Below are positions 1 to 8,438 of a DNA stretch of 64,000 nt, in pieces. Below the pieces are notes generated by a model that did not search any database, was not told the DNA's origin, and saw only the letters and a program-made list of their open reading frames with translations. The stretch covers positions 310,001 through 374,000 of the forward strand of contig NZ_JAIFZM010000002.1 in NCBI RefSeq assembly GCF_022095695.1, in the 5' to 3' direction. Position 1 is the stretch's first letter, and each line of letters starts with the position of its first letter. The stretch is from Oceanobacillus jordanicus. Its GTDB lineage: Bacteria; Bacillota; Bacilli; Bacillales; Amphibacillaceae. Made by a program: the position numbers and the translations under genes.

Positions 1-1
1 T

Positions 2-190
2 TTAATTGAAAAATATGATGTTGATTTAAATGGATTGACGTTACAGGCTGAAGAGGTGCAAGCAGTCAAATGGGCTTCTAAAGAGGAGATTTTAAAGCTT
101 ATCGAACTAAAGAAATTCATTCCATATTATGAAAGTATCATCGCGTTTCTTTTTGAGGGGCGACATCATTATGGCTCTATTCGTCTGTAA
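2..190 (+). CDS. Nudix hydrolase, C-terminal fragment (cut by window start)
   Basis: The frame is open from base 2 to a TAA at 188-190, giving 62 residues with no start in the window. The readable part (EEVQAVKWASKEEILKLI, then FIPYYESIIAFLF) is typical of the C-terminal end of Nudix (nucleoside-diphosphate-X) hydrolases, where an acidic 'EV..vkWas.eEi..li' segment follows the catalytic Nudix box. The box itself lies outside the window, so substrate cannot be judged. The next gene starts 55 bases downstream with its own ribosome binding site. Confidence 0.6.
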   Translation, partial: LIEKYDVDLNGLTLQAEEVQAVKWASKEEILKLIELKKFIPYYESIIAFLFEGRHHYGSIRL

Positions 191-245
191 ATCTAAAGAG
201 TTTTACTATTATTAGAGTACTATTTAGATAAGGGGAGGATGTCGA

Positions 246-887
246 ATGCCAACTGAACATAAACTCGGTAATATTGTGATTCTAAACGGAACTCCTCGGT
301 CTGGGAAATCAAGTATTGCAACGGTTGTCCAGAATACTTTTGATGGGGTGTGGATGAATTTGGGAGTTGATACGTTTATGAAAATGACTCCAAAAAAGTA
401 TCAACCAGGAATTGGTCTAAGACCTGGGGGAGAACGGCCTGATTTAGAGCCTTTAATTGTTACATTATATCAAGCTATGTACGAGTCAATTGCAGCACAT
501 AGCCGTTTGGGCTTAAACGTTGTGGTTGATGTTGGACATCATGATTTCTATTCAGCTCCGAGGGATATTCTTTCTAATTGTGCTACCCTTTTAAAGGACT
601 TTCCTGTGTTATATGTAGGTATCCGATGTCCCTTAGATGTTGTCATGGAGCGGCGAATTGAAACGTGGAACACTGGTTACACAGAAGATGGGGAAGTACC
701 GCAACCCGTGATTCTTTGGCAAAATTCCGTTCATGTGCCTGGTATTTATGATCTGGAACTTGATACATCGGTTTTAAGCTCTAAAGAATGTGCAGATGCA
801 ATCCGAATGCGATTAGAAACAGACCCATATGGTACGGCATTTAAAGAAAGTGCAGATATGAGTAGAGGGGAGTTTCCTGATAGATAG
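246..887 (+). CDS. Chloramphenicol phosphotransferase-like P-loop kinase
   Basis: This 213-residue cytoplasmic protein has an N-terminal Walker A loop GTPRSGKS (residues 15-22) followed by an S/T-rich helix, as in the chloramphenicol phosphotransferase (CPT) family of AAA/zeta-toxin-like kinases. A mid-protein VVVDVGHHD segment and 'YVGIRCPLDVVMERR' match the Walker B/lid region of that family. Known CPTs phosphorylate the C3 hydroxyl of chloramphenicol, but many homologues act on unknown small molecules, so resistance is not shown. The start has a good site (GGGGAGG, 8 bases upstream). A hairpin terminator follows at 911-956. Confidence 0.75.
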   Translation: MPTEHKLGNIVILNGTPRSGKSSIATVVQNTFDGVWMNLGVDTFMKMTPKKYQPGIGLRPGGERPDLEPLIVTLYQAMYESIAAHSRLGLNVVVDVGHHDFYSAPRDILSNCATLLKDFPVLYVGIRCPLDVVMERRIETWNTGYTEDGEVPQPVILWQNSVHVPGIYDLELDTSVLSSKECADAIRMRLETDPYGTAFKESADMSRGEFPDR

Positions 888-910
888 TACATTTAAATGA
901 AAAGGATTTA

Positions 911-962
911 AAGACAATATGTCCACACAGTTTAAACTATGTAGATATATTGTCTTCTTTTA
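911..962 (+). terminator. Rho-independent terminator, convergent genes
   Basis: Inverted repeat AAGACAATAT (911-920) / ATATTGTCTT (947-956), with a smaller nested pairing in the loop and a CTTTTAT tract after it on the plus strand. It lies between the CPT-like gene and the end of the convergent LysR gene, whose stop codon is inside the hairpin, so it may act on both strands. Confidence 0.6.
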
Positions 963-1848
963 TACCTATAACTTCCCTTGCTGTTTCTAAGAAAGCTAAT
1001 ATGATCGGTGATAGCCACTTGTCTTTGTGCCATGACATCTGTGTATATACATCCAAGTCTGACATTCGCCAAGGAAGAGCTACTAGTTCACCACGTTTAA
1101 CCTCGACTTCCGTTACTATTTCAGGAAGAAACGCAATACCAATTCCCGAGATTGCACATTGTTTAATGGCTTCTGCACTTTGAAACTCTAAAGGAGAAAT
1201 ACTATCAATGTCTCCATTCTTAAATGTTCGGTCAAACATCGTTCGATAGGGACAACCCTTTTCATTAATAAGGAAAGCTTCTCCCTGAAAATCTTCAAGC
1301 TGTAATGTAGTGCGTTTCACAAGTGCATGATCTGGAGCGGCAAAAAAGCTAAACGTTTCCTTCGTTAATGCTTCCACTGCAAGTCCTGTTGATTTGATGG
1401 ATTCGTCCAATATAAACACAATATCTGAAGTTCCATCAAATAGTGTTTGTTTGAGTTGTTGGTTTGGAACGGAGCGAAAGATAAGTCGAACTCCCGGATA
1501 ACGCAAACGGAAAAGTTTAAAGACCTCTGGAAGCCGATAGGCGCAAACAACCTCATTGGCACTGATTGTTAACGTACCGCTTAAAATTTCATTGTCATGA
1601 ACGGAACTGCGGGCTTCGTCTAATTTGTTAAGAATTCCCTGGACATGAGTTAAAAAACGTTGACCCGCAGTTGTGAGAACGAGCTGCTTTCCTAAGCGAT
1701 CAAAGAGACGAACATCAAGTTCTTCCTCTAATGCTTTTATTTGCATGGTGACGTTGGAGGGGACATAGTTTAGTGCTTCAGCAGCTCGACTGAAATTTAA
1801 AGTTGTTGCAACCGTTTGGAATGTGTTAAGTTGGCGCAATTCCATCAT
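937..1848 (-). CDS. LysR family transcriptional regulator
   Basis: The 303-residue protein begins with a LysR winged helix-turn-helix (residues 2-60: ELRQLNTFQTVA..LNFSRAAEALN..SNVTMQIKALEEEL..LFDR) and continues with the two-lobed periplasmic-binding-like effector domain (about 90-290). Length and organisation are standard. It is transcribed divergently from the MetX-like hydrolase gene at 1989, the classic arrangement for a LysR regulator and its target, so it probably controls that gene and itself. The effector is unknown. Confidence 0.9.
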   Translation of the reverse strand: MMELRQLNTFQTVATTLNFSRAAEALNYVPSNVTMQIKALEEELDVRLFDRLGKQLVLTTAGQRFLTHVQGILNKLDEARSSVHDNEILSGTLTISANEVVCAYRLPEVFKLFRLRYPGVRLIFRSVPNQQLKQTLFDGTSDIVFILDESIKSTGLAVEALTKETFSFFAAPDHALVKRTTLQLEDFQGEAFLINEKGCPYRTMFDRTFKNGDIDSISPLEFQSAEAIKQCAISGIGIAFLPEIVTEVEVKRGELVALPWRMSDLDVYTQMSWHKDKWLSPIILAFLETAREVIGIKEDNIST

Positions 1849-1864
1849 GATTCCTCCTTAAACT

Positions 1865-1945
1865 TTCAATATTATTGAATGCTACTATTAATTTTGTTCA
1901 CTTTTATTGAATGTAGCACGGCATTATACTTAATAACAAGAAATA
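1865..1945 (+). promoter_or_regulatory. Divergent LysR-hydrolase intergenic region, candidate LysR sites
   Basis: Between the two divergent genes the word TTATTGAATG occurs twice (near 1871 and 1908), the second followed by GTAGCAC and the first by CTAC, giving a TGCTAC/GTAGCA inverted pair. T-N11-A type spacing can be read here. This is the expected position for LysR binding; the exact operator is inferred. Confidence 0.35.
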
Positions 1946-1988
1946 CATTCTAGCTGTTTGTGTTTCATTTGAAAGGAGTGATTACTCA

Positions 1989-3011
1989 ATGGAGGATTTT
2001 GAGATTTATAATTTAGGTGATGTAACCTTGCAGTCCGGAGTGATATTACCAAATGCTTTTCTTGCTTACAAGACTTATGGAACTTTGAATGAAAAGAAAG
2101 ATAATGTCATCCTTTATCCAACGGCATTTGGTGACCAGCATGTTAATAATGAATGGTTAATTGGGGAGGAGATGGCACTAGATCCACAGAAATATTTCAT
2201 TATTGTTCCTAATTTGCTAGGAAATGGATTATCTTCATCTCCAAGTAATACACCTGAACCATTTGATAAGGGTAATTTCCCTCAGGTAACCATCTATGAC
2301 AACATTCAATTACAGTATAGACTAGTGACAGAAAAATTCGATATTAAAAAGATTTCTCTTGTAGTTGGGTGGTCACTGGGGGGGCTTCAGTCCTTCCAAT
2401 GGGGGGCAATTTATCCGGACATGGTGGAACGAATAGCCTCATTCTGTGGAAATGCAAAGACTTGGCCGCAAACGTATGTAGTTCTAGATGGACTAAAAGC
2501 TGCGCTTATGGGATCAATTGGCTCAGATTCAACCAAGTTTAACCAATTAACTTCTGAATCCATGCGTGCTGTCGGGCGTGTCTATGCAGGATGGGGATTA
2601 TCGCAGACCTTCTATAAAGAAAAACTTTTTCGGGAAATGGGATTTGACTCCCTAGAAGATTTTGCGATAGGAGTTTGGGAAAATAGTTTTATGAATATGG
2701 ATCCGCACAATGTACTAGCCATGTTATGGACAGGCCAACATGCAGACATTAGTGAAAATTCCTTGTATAACGGAGATTTTGAGGAAGCACTAAAAAGTAT
2801 AGAAGCGACTACTTATATTATGCCAGGAAGTACAGATCTATTTTGCACTGCAGATAATAATGAATATGAGGCTAATCTAGTACCTAATAGTGAATATCAT
2901 CCTATTAAATCAGTATGGGGCCATTTTGCCGGTCGTGGGATTAACAGTACGGATAATAAATTTATTGATGACAAGTTAAGGCGCTTATTGGCATTTCAAA
3001 CAAAGAGGTAG
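1989..3011 (+). CDS. MetX-like alpha/beta hydrolase (acyltransferase/hydrolase)
   Basis: This 340-residue alpha/beta fold protein resembles the homoserine O-acetyltransferase (MetX) superfamily: early LAYKTYGTLN, an oxyanion-side segment GNGLSSSPSN, and the nucleophile elbow GWSLGGLQSFQW with Ser129, followed late by a GHFAGRG histidine (about residue 315). True MetX proteins carry additional conserved residues around DGRGSS-like motifs that I do not see here, so it is better called a MetX-like hydrolase than homoserine acetyltransferase. The start is preceded by GAAAGGAGTG. It is divergent from a LysR gene, its probable regulator, and followed by a strong terminator. Confidence 0.75.
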   Translation: MEDFEIYNLGDVTLQSGVILPNAFLAYKTYGTLNEKKDNVILYPTAFGDQHVNNEWLIGEEMALDPQKYFIIVPNLLGNGLSSSPSNTPEPFDKGNFPQVTIYDNIQLQYRLVTEKFDIKKISLVVGWSLGGLQSFQWGAIYPDMVERIASFCGNAKTWPQTYVVLDGLKAALMGSIGSDSTKFNQLTSESMRAVGRVYAGWGLSQTFYKEKLFREMGFDSLEDFAIGVWENSFMNMDPHNVLAMLWTGQHADISENSLYNGDFEEALKSIEATTYIMPGSTDLFCTADNNEYEANLVPNSEYHPIKSVWGHFAGRGINSTDNKFIDDKLRRLLAFQTKR

Positions 3012-3156
3012 ATTAAAATTCTCAATAGGGATGCTTTGCTCTTGGTATTTGCAATGGGTGGAATTTTAAATTGTATTTTCCTTCATTTTAGCAATTGTTT
3101 TTGCCTCCACTTTGGTTGATTTTAAGCCATTTTAAACTATTTTAACAAGGTAAATG

Positions 3157-3200
3157 ACCCTGCTGTTAGCATCTCCAACAGCAGGGTGTTAATTTTTATT
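3157..3200 (+). terminator. Terminator after MetX-like gene
   Basis: A perfect 11-bp stem ACCCTGCTGTT (3157-3167) / AACAGCAGGGT (3177-3187) with a 9-base loop is followed by GTTAATTTTTATT. Apart from this hairpin I see nothing in the 314-base gap 3012-3325. Confidence 0.85.
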
Positions 3201-3325
3201 AATGTACATTTGAAAAAAATGAGAAGAGCTTTGTTAGTTCATGTGTTAATTTGTTAGGTAGAAGTAAGCTAAAAGGTATAGCTACTCTAAGCCATATCTT
3301 TTAGTTATGTTTCTCTTAAGTATCC

Positions 3326-3775
3326 TTACAAATTGCTTATTCTGACAATCTCTCCAATATTAGTGCCTACCCAAGCCCCAATAAATGGGAAAGCATCGAG
3401 AGGAAAGTCAAATTTTGCAGAATTAAAATCCATACTAAACACTAAAACTGTAACAAAAACACTTATAACACTGATGATGCCAAACTCGATTATTTTTCTT
3501 CGCTTCCAACGCTTCTGTCCCAATCGGTCTTTATCAAATTTCTGCAGTATTCTACTTGTCTTCGTACCAATAGGTCTTCTCTTTAGTGTGAAAAAAGTGA
3601 TGACTACTGTTAACCACATAATCACACAAAAACCCCAAATAATGAGGGATGATTTTCCGTTCTGGGAAAAATAACCAAATAGTAGGAATAACAAAAGCAT
3701 TACGAGGTTAATTTGGACTAATTGCTTCTTTTTTAATCGCTTTATTGTTTTTATATCCCATTGTGTTTCCTCCAT
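3326..3775 (-). CDS. Small integral membrane protein, unknown function
   Basis: The 149-residue product has three hydrophobic segments (about 22-40, 45-64 and 98-116) separated by a long basic loop (LKRRPIGTKTSRILQ..KDRLGQKRWKRRK), indicating a membrane protein with a positively charged cytoplasmic loop. I recognise no family. The start ATG has a good site (GAGGTGA, 6 bases upstream). It stands alone on the minus strand. Confidence 0.6.
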   Translation of the reverse strand: MEETQWDIKTIKRLKKKQLVQINLVMLLLFLLFGYFSQNGKSSLIIWGFCVIMWLTVVITFFTLKRRPIGTKTSRILQKFDKDRLGQKRWKRRKIIEFGIISVISVFVTVLVFSMDFNSAKFDFPLDAFPFIGAWVGTNIGEIVRISNL

Positions 3776-3930
3776 TTATTCTCACCTCTCTCAGTTTAAC
3801 AAATTGCTCCGTAAATTAAATAAACTCTACATAAATCATAACATAAAAGCCATCCTCATAGAATGAATTTTCCGTCTAATAAGCGTGTTAAGTTTATTGC
3901 GGTTATGATACATCGACAGATACAAAAATA

Positions 3931-3965
3931 AAAAGGTGAACAGCCTAATCAACTGTTCACCTTTT
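3931..3965 (-). terminator. Terminator of the luxS operon
   Basis: A 12- to 13-bp stem AAAAGGTGAACAG (3931-3943) pairs with CTGTTCACCTTTT (3953-3965). On the minus strand it directly follows the luxS stop codon and is followed by TTTTTATTTTT. It closes the SAM-riboswitch operon. Confidence 0.85.
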
Positions 3966-3971
3966 CCATCC

Positions 3972-4442
3972 TTATTCTTCGCCAAATACGAATGCCCATT
4001 CTGACCGTTTAGCGAGAAACTCTTCCGCTAATTCTTTTGCACCTTCTAGGCTATGGCTTGCTGCCCAACCACATTGCACTTCATTACATGCTGGAACTTC
4101 TGTTGCTTCTAAGATATCTTTTAACGTTGCCTCCACAGCATCTAATACTTCATCATAGTTATCATGATTTATAACTGATAAGTAAAAGCCTGTTTGACAA
4201 CCCATTGGACCTAAATCAATGACACTACTATGATGGTTGCGGATATTCTCAGCCATTAAGTGTTCGAGTGAATGGAGTGCAGGCATTTCCATATACTCCT
4301 GATTTGGTTGTTTGAGACGAAGGTCATACTTGTGAACAACGTCGCCGTTTGCCCCAGTAGTAGTCCCCGCTAGACGAATATAAGGTGCTTTCACTTTTGT
4401 ATGATCAAGATTAAAGCTTTCAACGTTCATTTTTTTAACCAT
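3972..4442 (-). CDS. luxS: S-ribosylhomocysteine lyase LuxS
   Basis: LuxS cleaves S-ribosylhomocysteine into homocysteine and DPD, the precursor of autoinducer-2, within the activated methyl cycle. The 156-residue product has the metal-binding HSLEH motif (His57, Glu60, His61), the catalytic Cys82 in [10 protein letters not shown] and the third metal-ligand region NEVQCGWA (Cys124). I place the start at 4442, where AGGAGTGG lies 6-8 bases upstream; a longer reading to 4478 adds residues not typical of LuxS. It is the last gene of a SAM-riboswitch operon behind the MetT-like transporter (63-base gap, no terminator). Confidence 0.96.
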   Translation of the reverse strand: MVKKMNVESFNLDHTKVKAPYIRLAGTTTGANGDVVHKYDLRLKQPNQEYMEMPALHSLEHLMAENIRNHHSSVIDLGPMGCQTGFYLSVINHDNYDEVLDAVEATLKDILEATEVPACNEVQCGWAASHSLEGAKELAEEFLAKRSEWAFVFGEE

Positions 4443-4505
4443 GTATTCCACTCCTAATAGTATATTTTTTAGATTCATATGCTTTTTACTAGATTAGCTA
4501 CCTCG

Positions 4506-5828
4506 TTAAGCTGTTTTTTTACTTCCCTTAGCGGCTTTGTTTTTCTGGTGTTTAGGGAAGCCAATGAGAATGGCAATAATTCCACACAGGATGATGGCAA
4601 TCGGGTAGAAAGAATATGGCAAGATGCTAATTGGTGAGATAGCTGCTAACCCGGCAGCTGCAAGCATTTGCCCACCGTATGGAACGATACCTTGCCATCC
4701 ACCAGCAAAAATATCGAGAATACTTGCTGATTTTCTAGGGTCGATATCGTATTCATCGGAAATGTTTTTTGCTAAAGGACCTGTAACGATAATGGAAATG
4801 GTATTGTTGGCCGTTGCAATGTCTGTTGCACTTACTAAACCTGCAATCCCAAGCTCCGCACCTTTTTTCGTTTTAATTCTACGCGTTACAAAGTTTAATA
4901 ACCACTGAATCCCGCCGTTATGCTGGATAATTCCAATCATCCCACCAATTAATAGGGCAACAATTGCAATATCTTCCATGTTCATGATTCCCTGTGAAAT
5001 AGCTTGAATGAAACTGGATAACGTATAGGAACCATCTATTAAGCCAATGATCCCAGCAAACACGATGCCACCAATTAATACGACTAAGACATTAACACCA
5101 GCTAAGGCTGCAATGAGTACCGCTATATAAGGTAAAACCTTCACGAAATCAAATGCGTAATCGCCAATGGTATCAATTTCGGCTCCTGCGGTCACGATCC
5201 ATAAAAGAATCGCGGTTACAATTGCTCCAGGTAGAACAATGAAAAAGTTGGTTTTAAATTTATCACTCATTTTTGTTTTCTGGGTTCGGACAGCAGCGAT
5301 GGTGGTATCGGAAATCATTGATAGATTATCACCAAACATCGCGCCACCTATAACAGTACCCATCGCAAGCGCCATTGGTATCCCTGTTTGTTCTGCGATT
5401 CCAATGCCAATTGGTGCTAGAGCGGCCACAGTACCCATGGACGTTCCCATTGATACAGAGATGAAGCAACCTACAATAAACAGTCCAACCATTAATAGAT
5501 TAGGAGGAATAACGGATAATCCTAAGTTTACGGTAGAATCTACAGCACCCATGTCTCTAGCTGTTTGAGCGAATGCCCCGGCCATTATAAAAATAACCGC
5601 CATTAAGATAATATTCGGATGTCCTGCGCCTTTCGTAAAGATATCAATCTTACTAGAAAGCTTTTCTTTTCGGTTCATGGCGAGAGCAAAAGCCGCCGCA
5701 ATAATAATTGCAACGTTTAATGGCATATTGGAGAAGTCTCCAGAAATAACGCCAGTGCCAATAAATAGTAATACAAAGATAAGTAACGGAAGTAGTGCAA
5801 GTGCATTTCCTTTTTTCGCATTAGCCAT
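4506..5828 (-). CDS. metT: NhaC-family transporter, probable methionine transporter MetT
   Basis: This is a 440-residue polytopic membrane protein of the Na+/H+ antiporter NhaC superfamily, with about 11-12 hydrophobic segments and the family signature GTSMGTVAALAPIG followed by GGAMFGDNLSMISDTTIAA. S-box-regulated NhaC-like proteins were predicted to be methionine transporters (MetT) from comparative genomics of methionine regulation. Here the gene sits between an SDR gene and luxS behind a SAM riboswitch, which supports methionine-related uptake rather than sodium export; that assignment is inference. I prefer ATG 5828 (AAGGAGG upstream) over the longer start at 5876. Confidence 0.75.
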   Translation of the reverse strand: MANAKKGNALALLPLLIFVLLFIGTGVISGDFSNMPLNVAIIIAAAFALAMNRKEKLSSKIDIFTKGAGHPNIILMAVIFIMAGAFAQTARDMGAVDSTVNLGLSVIPPNLLMVGLFIVGCFISVSMGTSMGTVAALAPIGIGIAEQTGIPMALAMGTVIGGAMFGDNLSMISDTTIAAVRTQKTKMSDKFKTNFFIVLPGAIVTAILLWIVTAGAEIDTIGDYAFDFVKVLPYIAVLIAALAGVNVLVVLIGGIVFAGIIGLIDGSYTLSSFIQAISQGIMNMEDIAIVALLIGGMIGIIQHNGGIQWLLNFVTRRIKTKKGAELGIAGLVSATDIATANNTISIIVTGPLAKNISDEYDIDPRKSASILDIFAGGWQGIVPYGGQMLAAAGLAAISPISILPYSFYPIAIILCGIIAILIGFPKHQKNKAAKGSKKTA

Positions 5829-5885
5829 CAAAATATCCTCCTTCAATTTAGTTTTTAGTGGGTGAGCATGTAACAAGAAACGAGA

Positions 5886-6650
5886 TTAGTTCATGGTCAT
5901 TCCACCCGTAACATTAATTCCTTGGCCAGTCATATAATCAGAGTACGTTGATGCCAGAAAAACAACGACATTCGCAATGTCAGCTGGTACAGCAGTTCTT
6001 CCCAAGGGAACTTGTGAATTATCTTCATGTTTAATATCTTCAGCTTGAAGACCGCGTAGGTTGCCGCCAATCACTCTTTCTGATTGTTTCATCGTTGTTT
6101 CCACGATTCCTGGGCAAACGGCATTCACATTAATTTTGTCTTTGGCTAGTTCTAGTGCAGCCACTTTTGTCATCCCAAGTACCGCGTGTTTCGAAGCAAC
6201 ATAGCTTCCCATTAGTTGGTAGCCGTTTTTCCCAGCTTGTGAGGCAATGTTAATGATTTTTCCACCTTGGCCTTGAGCTTGTAGTTGTTTCGCAACGGCT
6301 TGCATGCAAAGGTAGACCCCTTTTGCATTCACATCGATTGTTTTATCCCAGTCCTGTTCTTTTATATCAACAAAATAGTCCATCGTGGAAATCCCGGCAT
6401 TATTGACTAAAATGTCAACTCTGCCAAAATGCTCAATAACCGAATCAACCACCTCGGTTACTTGTTCTGGATTGGACACATCTGCCTGAACGTGAAACGT
6501 ATTAACTGTTGTTTCATCATGTGTCTCAGCCATATCCACCACCGCAACTTTTGCCCCGCAATCTAAAAATGCATCCACAATCCCTTTCCCAATGCCATGT
6601 GCACCACCAGTGACAATGGCCACTTTATCGGTCAAATCCATCGTATACAT
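5886..6650 (-). CDS. SDR family NAD(P)-dependent dehydrogenase
   Basis: The 254-residue protein is a classical short-chain dehydrogenase: cofactor motif TGGAHGIGKG near the N-terminus, NNAG mid-protein, catalytic Ser in NIAS and the YVASK tyrosine-lysine pair, then PG..T and a C-terminal VTGG. The substrate is unknown; closest-looking families are polyol or 3-oxoacyl dehydrogenases. It is the first gene after the SAM riboswitch and precedes metT by 57 bases, so it is expected to be induced when S-adenosylmethionine is low. An SDR is not a usual member of the methionine regulon. Confidence 0.85.
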   Translation of the reverse strand: MYTMDLTDKVAIVTGGAHGIGKGIVDAFLDCGAKVAVVDMAETHDETTVNTFHVQADVSNPEQVTEVVDSVIEHFGRVDILVNNAGISTMDYFVDIKEQDWDKTIDVNAKGVYLCMQAVAKQLQAQGQGGKIINIASQAGKNGYQLMGSYVASKHAVLGMTKVAALELAKDKINVNAVCPGIVETTMKQSERVIGGNLRGLQAEDIKHEDNSQVPLGRTAVPADIANVVVFLASTYSDYMTGQGINVTGGMTMN

Positions 6651-6713
6651 AAAAAACGTACTCCTTTCTTGTTGCCCTTCTGTACATTTAGTTTGCGAAA
6701 GTAAAATGCAAAC

Positions 6714-6746
6714 AAAAAAGGCCTCTTCTATAGTAAGAAGAGACCT
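6714..6746 (-). terminator. Riboswitch-controlled terminator
   Basis: On the minus strand, GGTCTCTTCT pairs with AGAAGAGGCC (10 bp, one G-U) across a 5-6 base loop and is followed by TTTTTTT. Upstream AAGAAGAG at the 3' edge of the aptamer could pair with its 5' arm as an antiterminator. This fits transcriptional attenuation by the SAM riboswitch ahead of the SDR gene. Confidence 0.85.
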
Positions 6747-6870
6747 TAAACGTCAACGTTAAAATACTCTTCTTATCTTCAAGCATTACGCTTCTGGAAT
6801 TGGCACATTACTCTAAAAGAGCTGCTGCCGAGGTATCGTAGGGCCAGTCCCTCCACCTCTCTGGATAAGA
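6747..6870 (-). ncRNA. SAM-I riboswitch (S-box leader)
   Basis: Reading the minus strand from 6870, the leader shows the S-box core: P1 strand CTTATC, then CAGAGAGGTGGAGGGACTGG, CCC, an ACCTCGGCAGC segment, GTGCCAATTCC and the closing GAAGATAAG at 6780-6772, which pairs with the first strand. These are the conserved S-box boxes that bind S-adenosylmethionine. The terminator at 6714-6746 follows. High SAM should terminate transcription before the SDR-metT-luxS operon. With this leader, the 422-base gap 6651-7072 is largely explained. Confidence 0.93.
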
Positions 6871-7072
6871 AAATTCGCGATATGTAATTTGTAGATTAAA
6901 GATACAGCAAAATGAAATGAGCGTCAAGTTATTTTTTTTATAATTATGAAATAGGGAGTTGGTGTTTTGCATTCTGAAGTTAAGGAGGAGGATGTAAAAG
7001 ACCCTAATTTTTGTAATAGGACAAATTTCATACAGAATACCCATTAATAAAAGTAGAAATGGGTGAATCTAC

Positions 7073-8035
7073 ATGACCAAACAGCTAAAGAAAATTAAAC
7101 TTTCCCAAATCAGGTTAGAAACAAGTTTTAGAAAGTCTGAAAAAGATTTGAGTTTGGAAATGGATATAAGTAGACAAGGATTAAAGGTACCATTAATTGT
7201 AGAGGAGGAAAGTGAAAATCAATTTGTGTTAGTAGATGGCTATCGTCGTTTTTATGCTCTCGAGTTTATAGGGTTAGAAGATGCTTATTGCGATGTAGTG
7301 GAGCACTCATCAGAAGAGGGAAGAATAGTTAAGAGATTAGGATTAGAATTACACACCAAGAAAAGAACAGGGTATAATTTGGAAGAGATGATAGCTAGTT
7401 TATTGGAGAGTAAAAAGTATGATGTTAGTACTATTGCTAACCTTTGTAATGTTACATTAGCGACCATAACCAAATATGTAAATGGATCTGAAGTTAACCC
7501 TGAATGGCTTAGAAGAAGAAAGCAAACTGGGGCTGGATTTCATGCACTACCTGTAATTCATAACTTGAACGTAAATGACGAAAATAAAAAATATATTGCT
7601 GATAAATACTTAGGTAGAGAGATTCCCAAAACTACAGTTGATATCATTAAAAAAGCTACTGAAGAAAAAGCGTTCCAAGACATACCAGAAGAGGATGTAA
7701 TAGAATGTTTTGAAGAGATAATAGTACAGAAATCAAGAAACTATGAAAATGTGAAAGATGTTGTCAATGAAAAAGCTTTGCAAGCAGGCTATACTAAAGG
7801 TAGTCATACTTTCGTACATAATTTAATTTTAAGTTTGTTAACAAGAGTGGAGAGGATCTTTAAAAATAATTACTATGTACAAAAATTATCCAAGAAGCAG
7901 AAGAGTGAATTAACTAAAAAAGTTCGGAGTTTACTAATGATTTTGGATCCACCTTTAACTTGGGCAGAGTTTCCGATTGAAGAAAAAATATATAAAAAGC
8001 CTGAAAAGGAGGATAATGGTAATTTGGAACATTGA
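7073..8035 (+). CDS. Orphan ParB/Spo0J-like DNA-binding protein
   Basis: The 320-residue protein starts with a ParB-type N-terminal domain (residues 8-95: KLSQIR, QGLKVPLIVEE, VLVDGYRRFYAL), the fold that in ParB binds CTP, followed by a helix-turn-helix (about 118-140: YDVSTIANLCNVTLATITKYV). The C-terminal half is helical and charged with no recognised domain. There is no parA partner and no obvious parS repeat nearby, so a chromosome or plasmid segregation role is unlikely; a regulator or mobile-element remnant is more plausible. An ATG with only a weak upstream purine run is used. Confidence 0.65.
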   Translation: MTKQLKKIKLSQIRLETSFRKSEKDLSLEMDISRQGLKVPLIVEEESENQFVLVDGYRRFYALEFIGLEDAYCDVVEHSSEEGRIVKRLGLELHTKKRTGYNLEEMIASLLESKKYDVSTIANLCNVTLATITKYVNGSEVNPEWLRRRKQTGAGFHALPVIHNLNVNDENKKYIADKYLGREIPKTTVDIIKKATEEKAFQDIPEEDVIECFEEIIVQKSRNYENVKDVVNEKALQAGYTKGSHTFVHNLILSLLTRVERIFKNNYYVQKLSKKQKSELTKKVRSLLMILDPPLTWAEFPIEEKIYKKPEKEDNGNLEH

Positions 8036-8224
8036 AGATAGCGGCTAAAAGATCTTGTTACTGTATAGAAAGTATTTTTTTATACATTTTATTTACGTAA
8101 ATCACCCAATTATTGAATAGAGCTGGGGATATTAGCTGGATAGTAATAAGATAACCATAATGCTTTTAGACCCAGTATTTAGAATAATTTTTCCGCCTAC
8201 GCAACATACTCAGACAAAATTAAA

Positions 8225-8254
8225 AGAGGACCAGACGCATCCAGTCCCCTTAAG
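8225..8254 (-). terminator. Isolated terminator-like hairpin
   Basis: On the minus strand AGGGGACTGGA and TCTGGTCCTCT form an 11-bp stem (with G-U pairs) around a TGCG loop, followed by TTTTAATTTT. No gene clearly ends into it, since the next minus-strand gene has its own terminator at 8386. It may end an unannotated transcript or be a backup. The rest of the gap 8036-8438 shows nothing I can support. Confidence 0.45.
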
Positions 8255-8385
8255 AGTGACCCGAAGCTATACACCGCTATTAATTGTATATTATGATACT
8301 ACAGTTTAACTATTCGTAAAATCTAAATGTAACTGGACTGCAAAGGGGTAAGATTTTTATAATCATTTCTTCAAGCATTTTAAAA

Positions 8386-8420
8386 AGAGCAACGCCACCA
8401 TATCAGCGTTGCTCTACATC
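8386..8420 (-). terminator. Terminator of the AraC/GyrI gene
   Basis: A perfect 10-bp stem AGAGCAACGC (8386-8395) / GCGTTGCTCT (8406-8415). On the minus strand it follows the AraC-family gene and is succeeded by TTTTTAAAAT. Confidence 0.8.
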
Positions 8421-8438
8421 CCTTGTAAGTCCTTACGT

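Noticed and set aside
1989-3011. Calling the gene homoserine O-acetyltransferase
   Set aside because: Only the general fold and nucleophile elbow are seen; MetX-specific motifs are not convincing.
4506-5828. Calling the NhaC-family gene a sodium/proton antiporter
   Set aside because: The SAM riboswitch and luxS context favour a MetT-type methionine transporter; family similarity alone does not prove sodium export.
6808-7044. Minus-strand open frame of 78 codons
   Set aside because: It lies across the SAM riboswitch and its upstream region, has no ribosome binding site and no protein-like composition.
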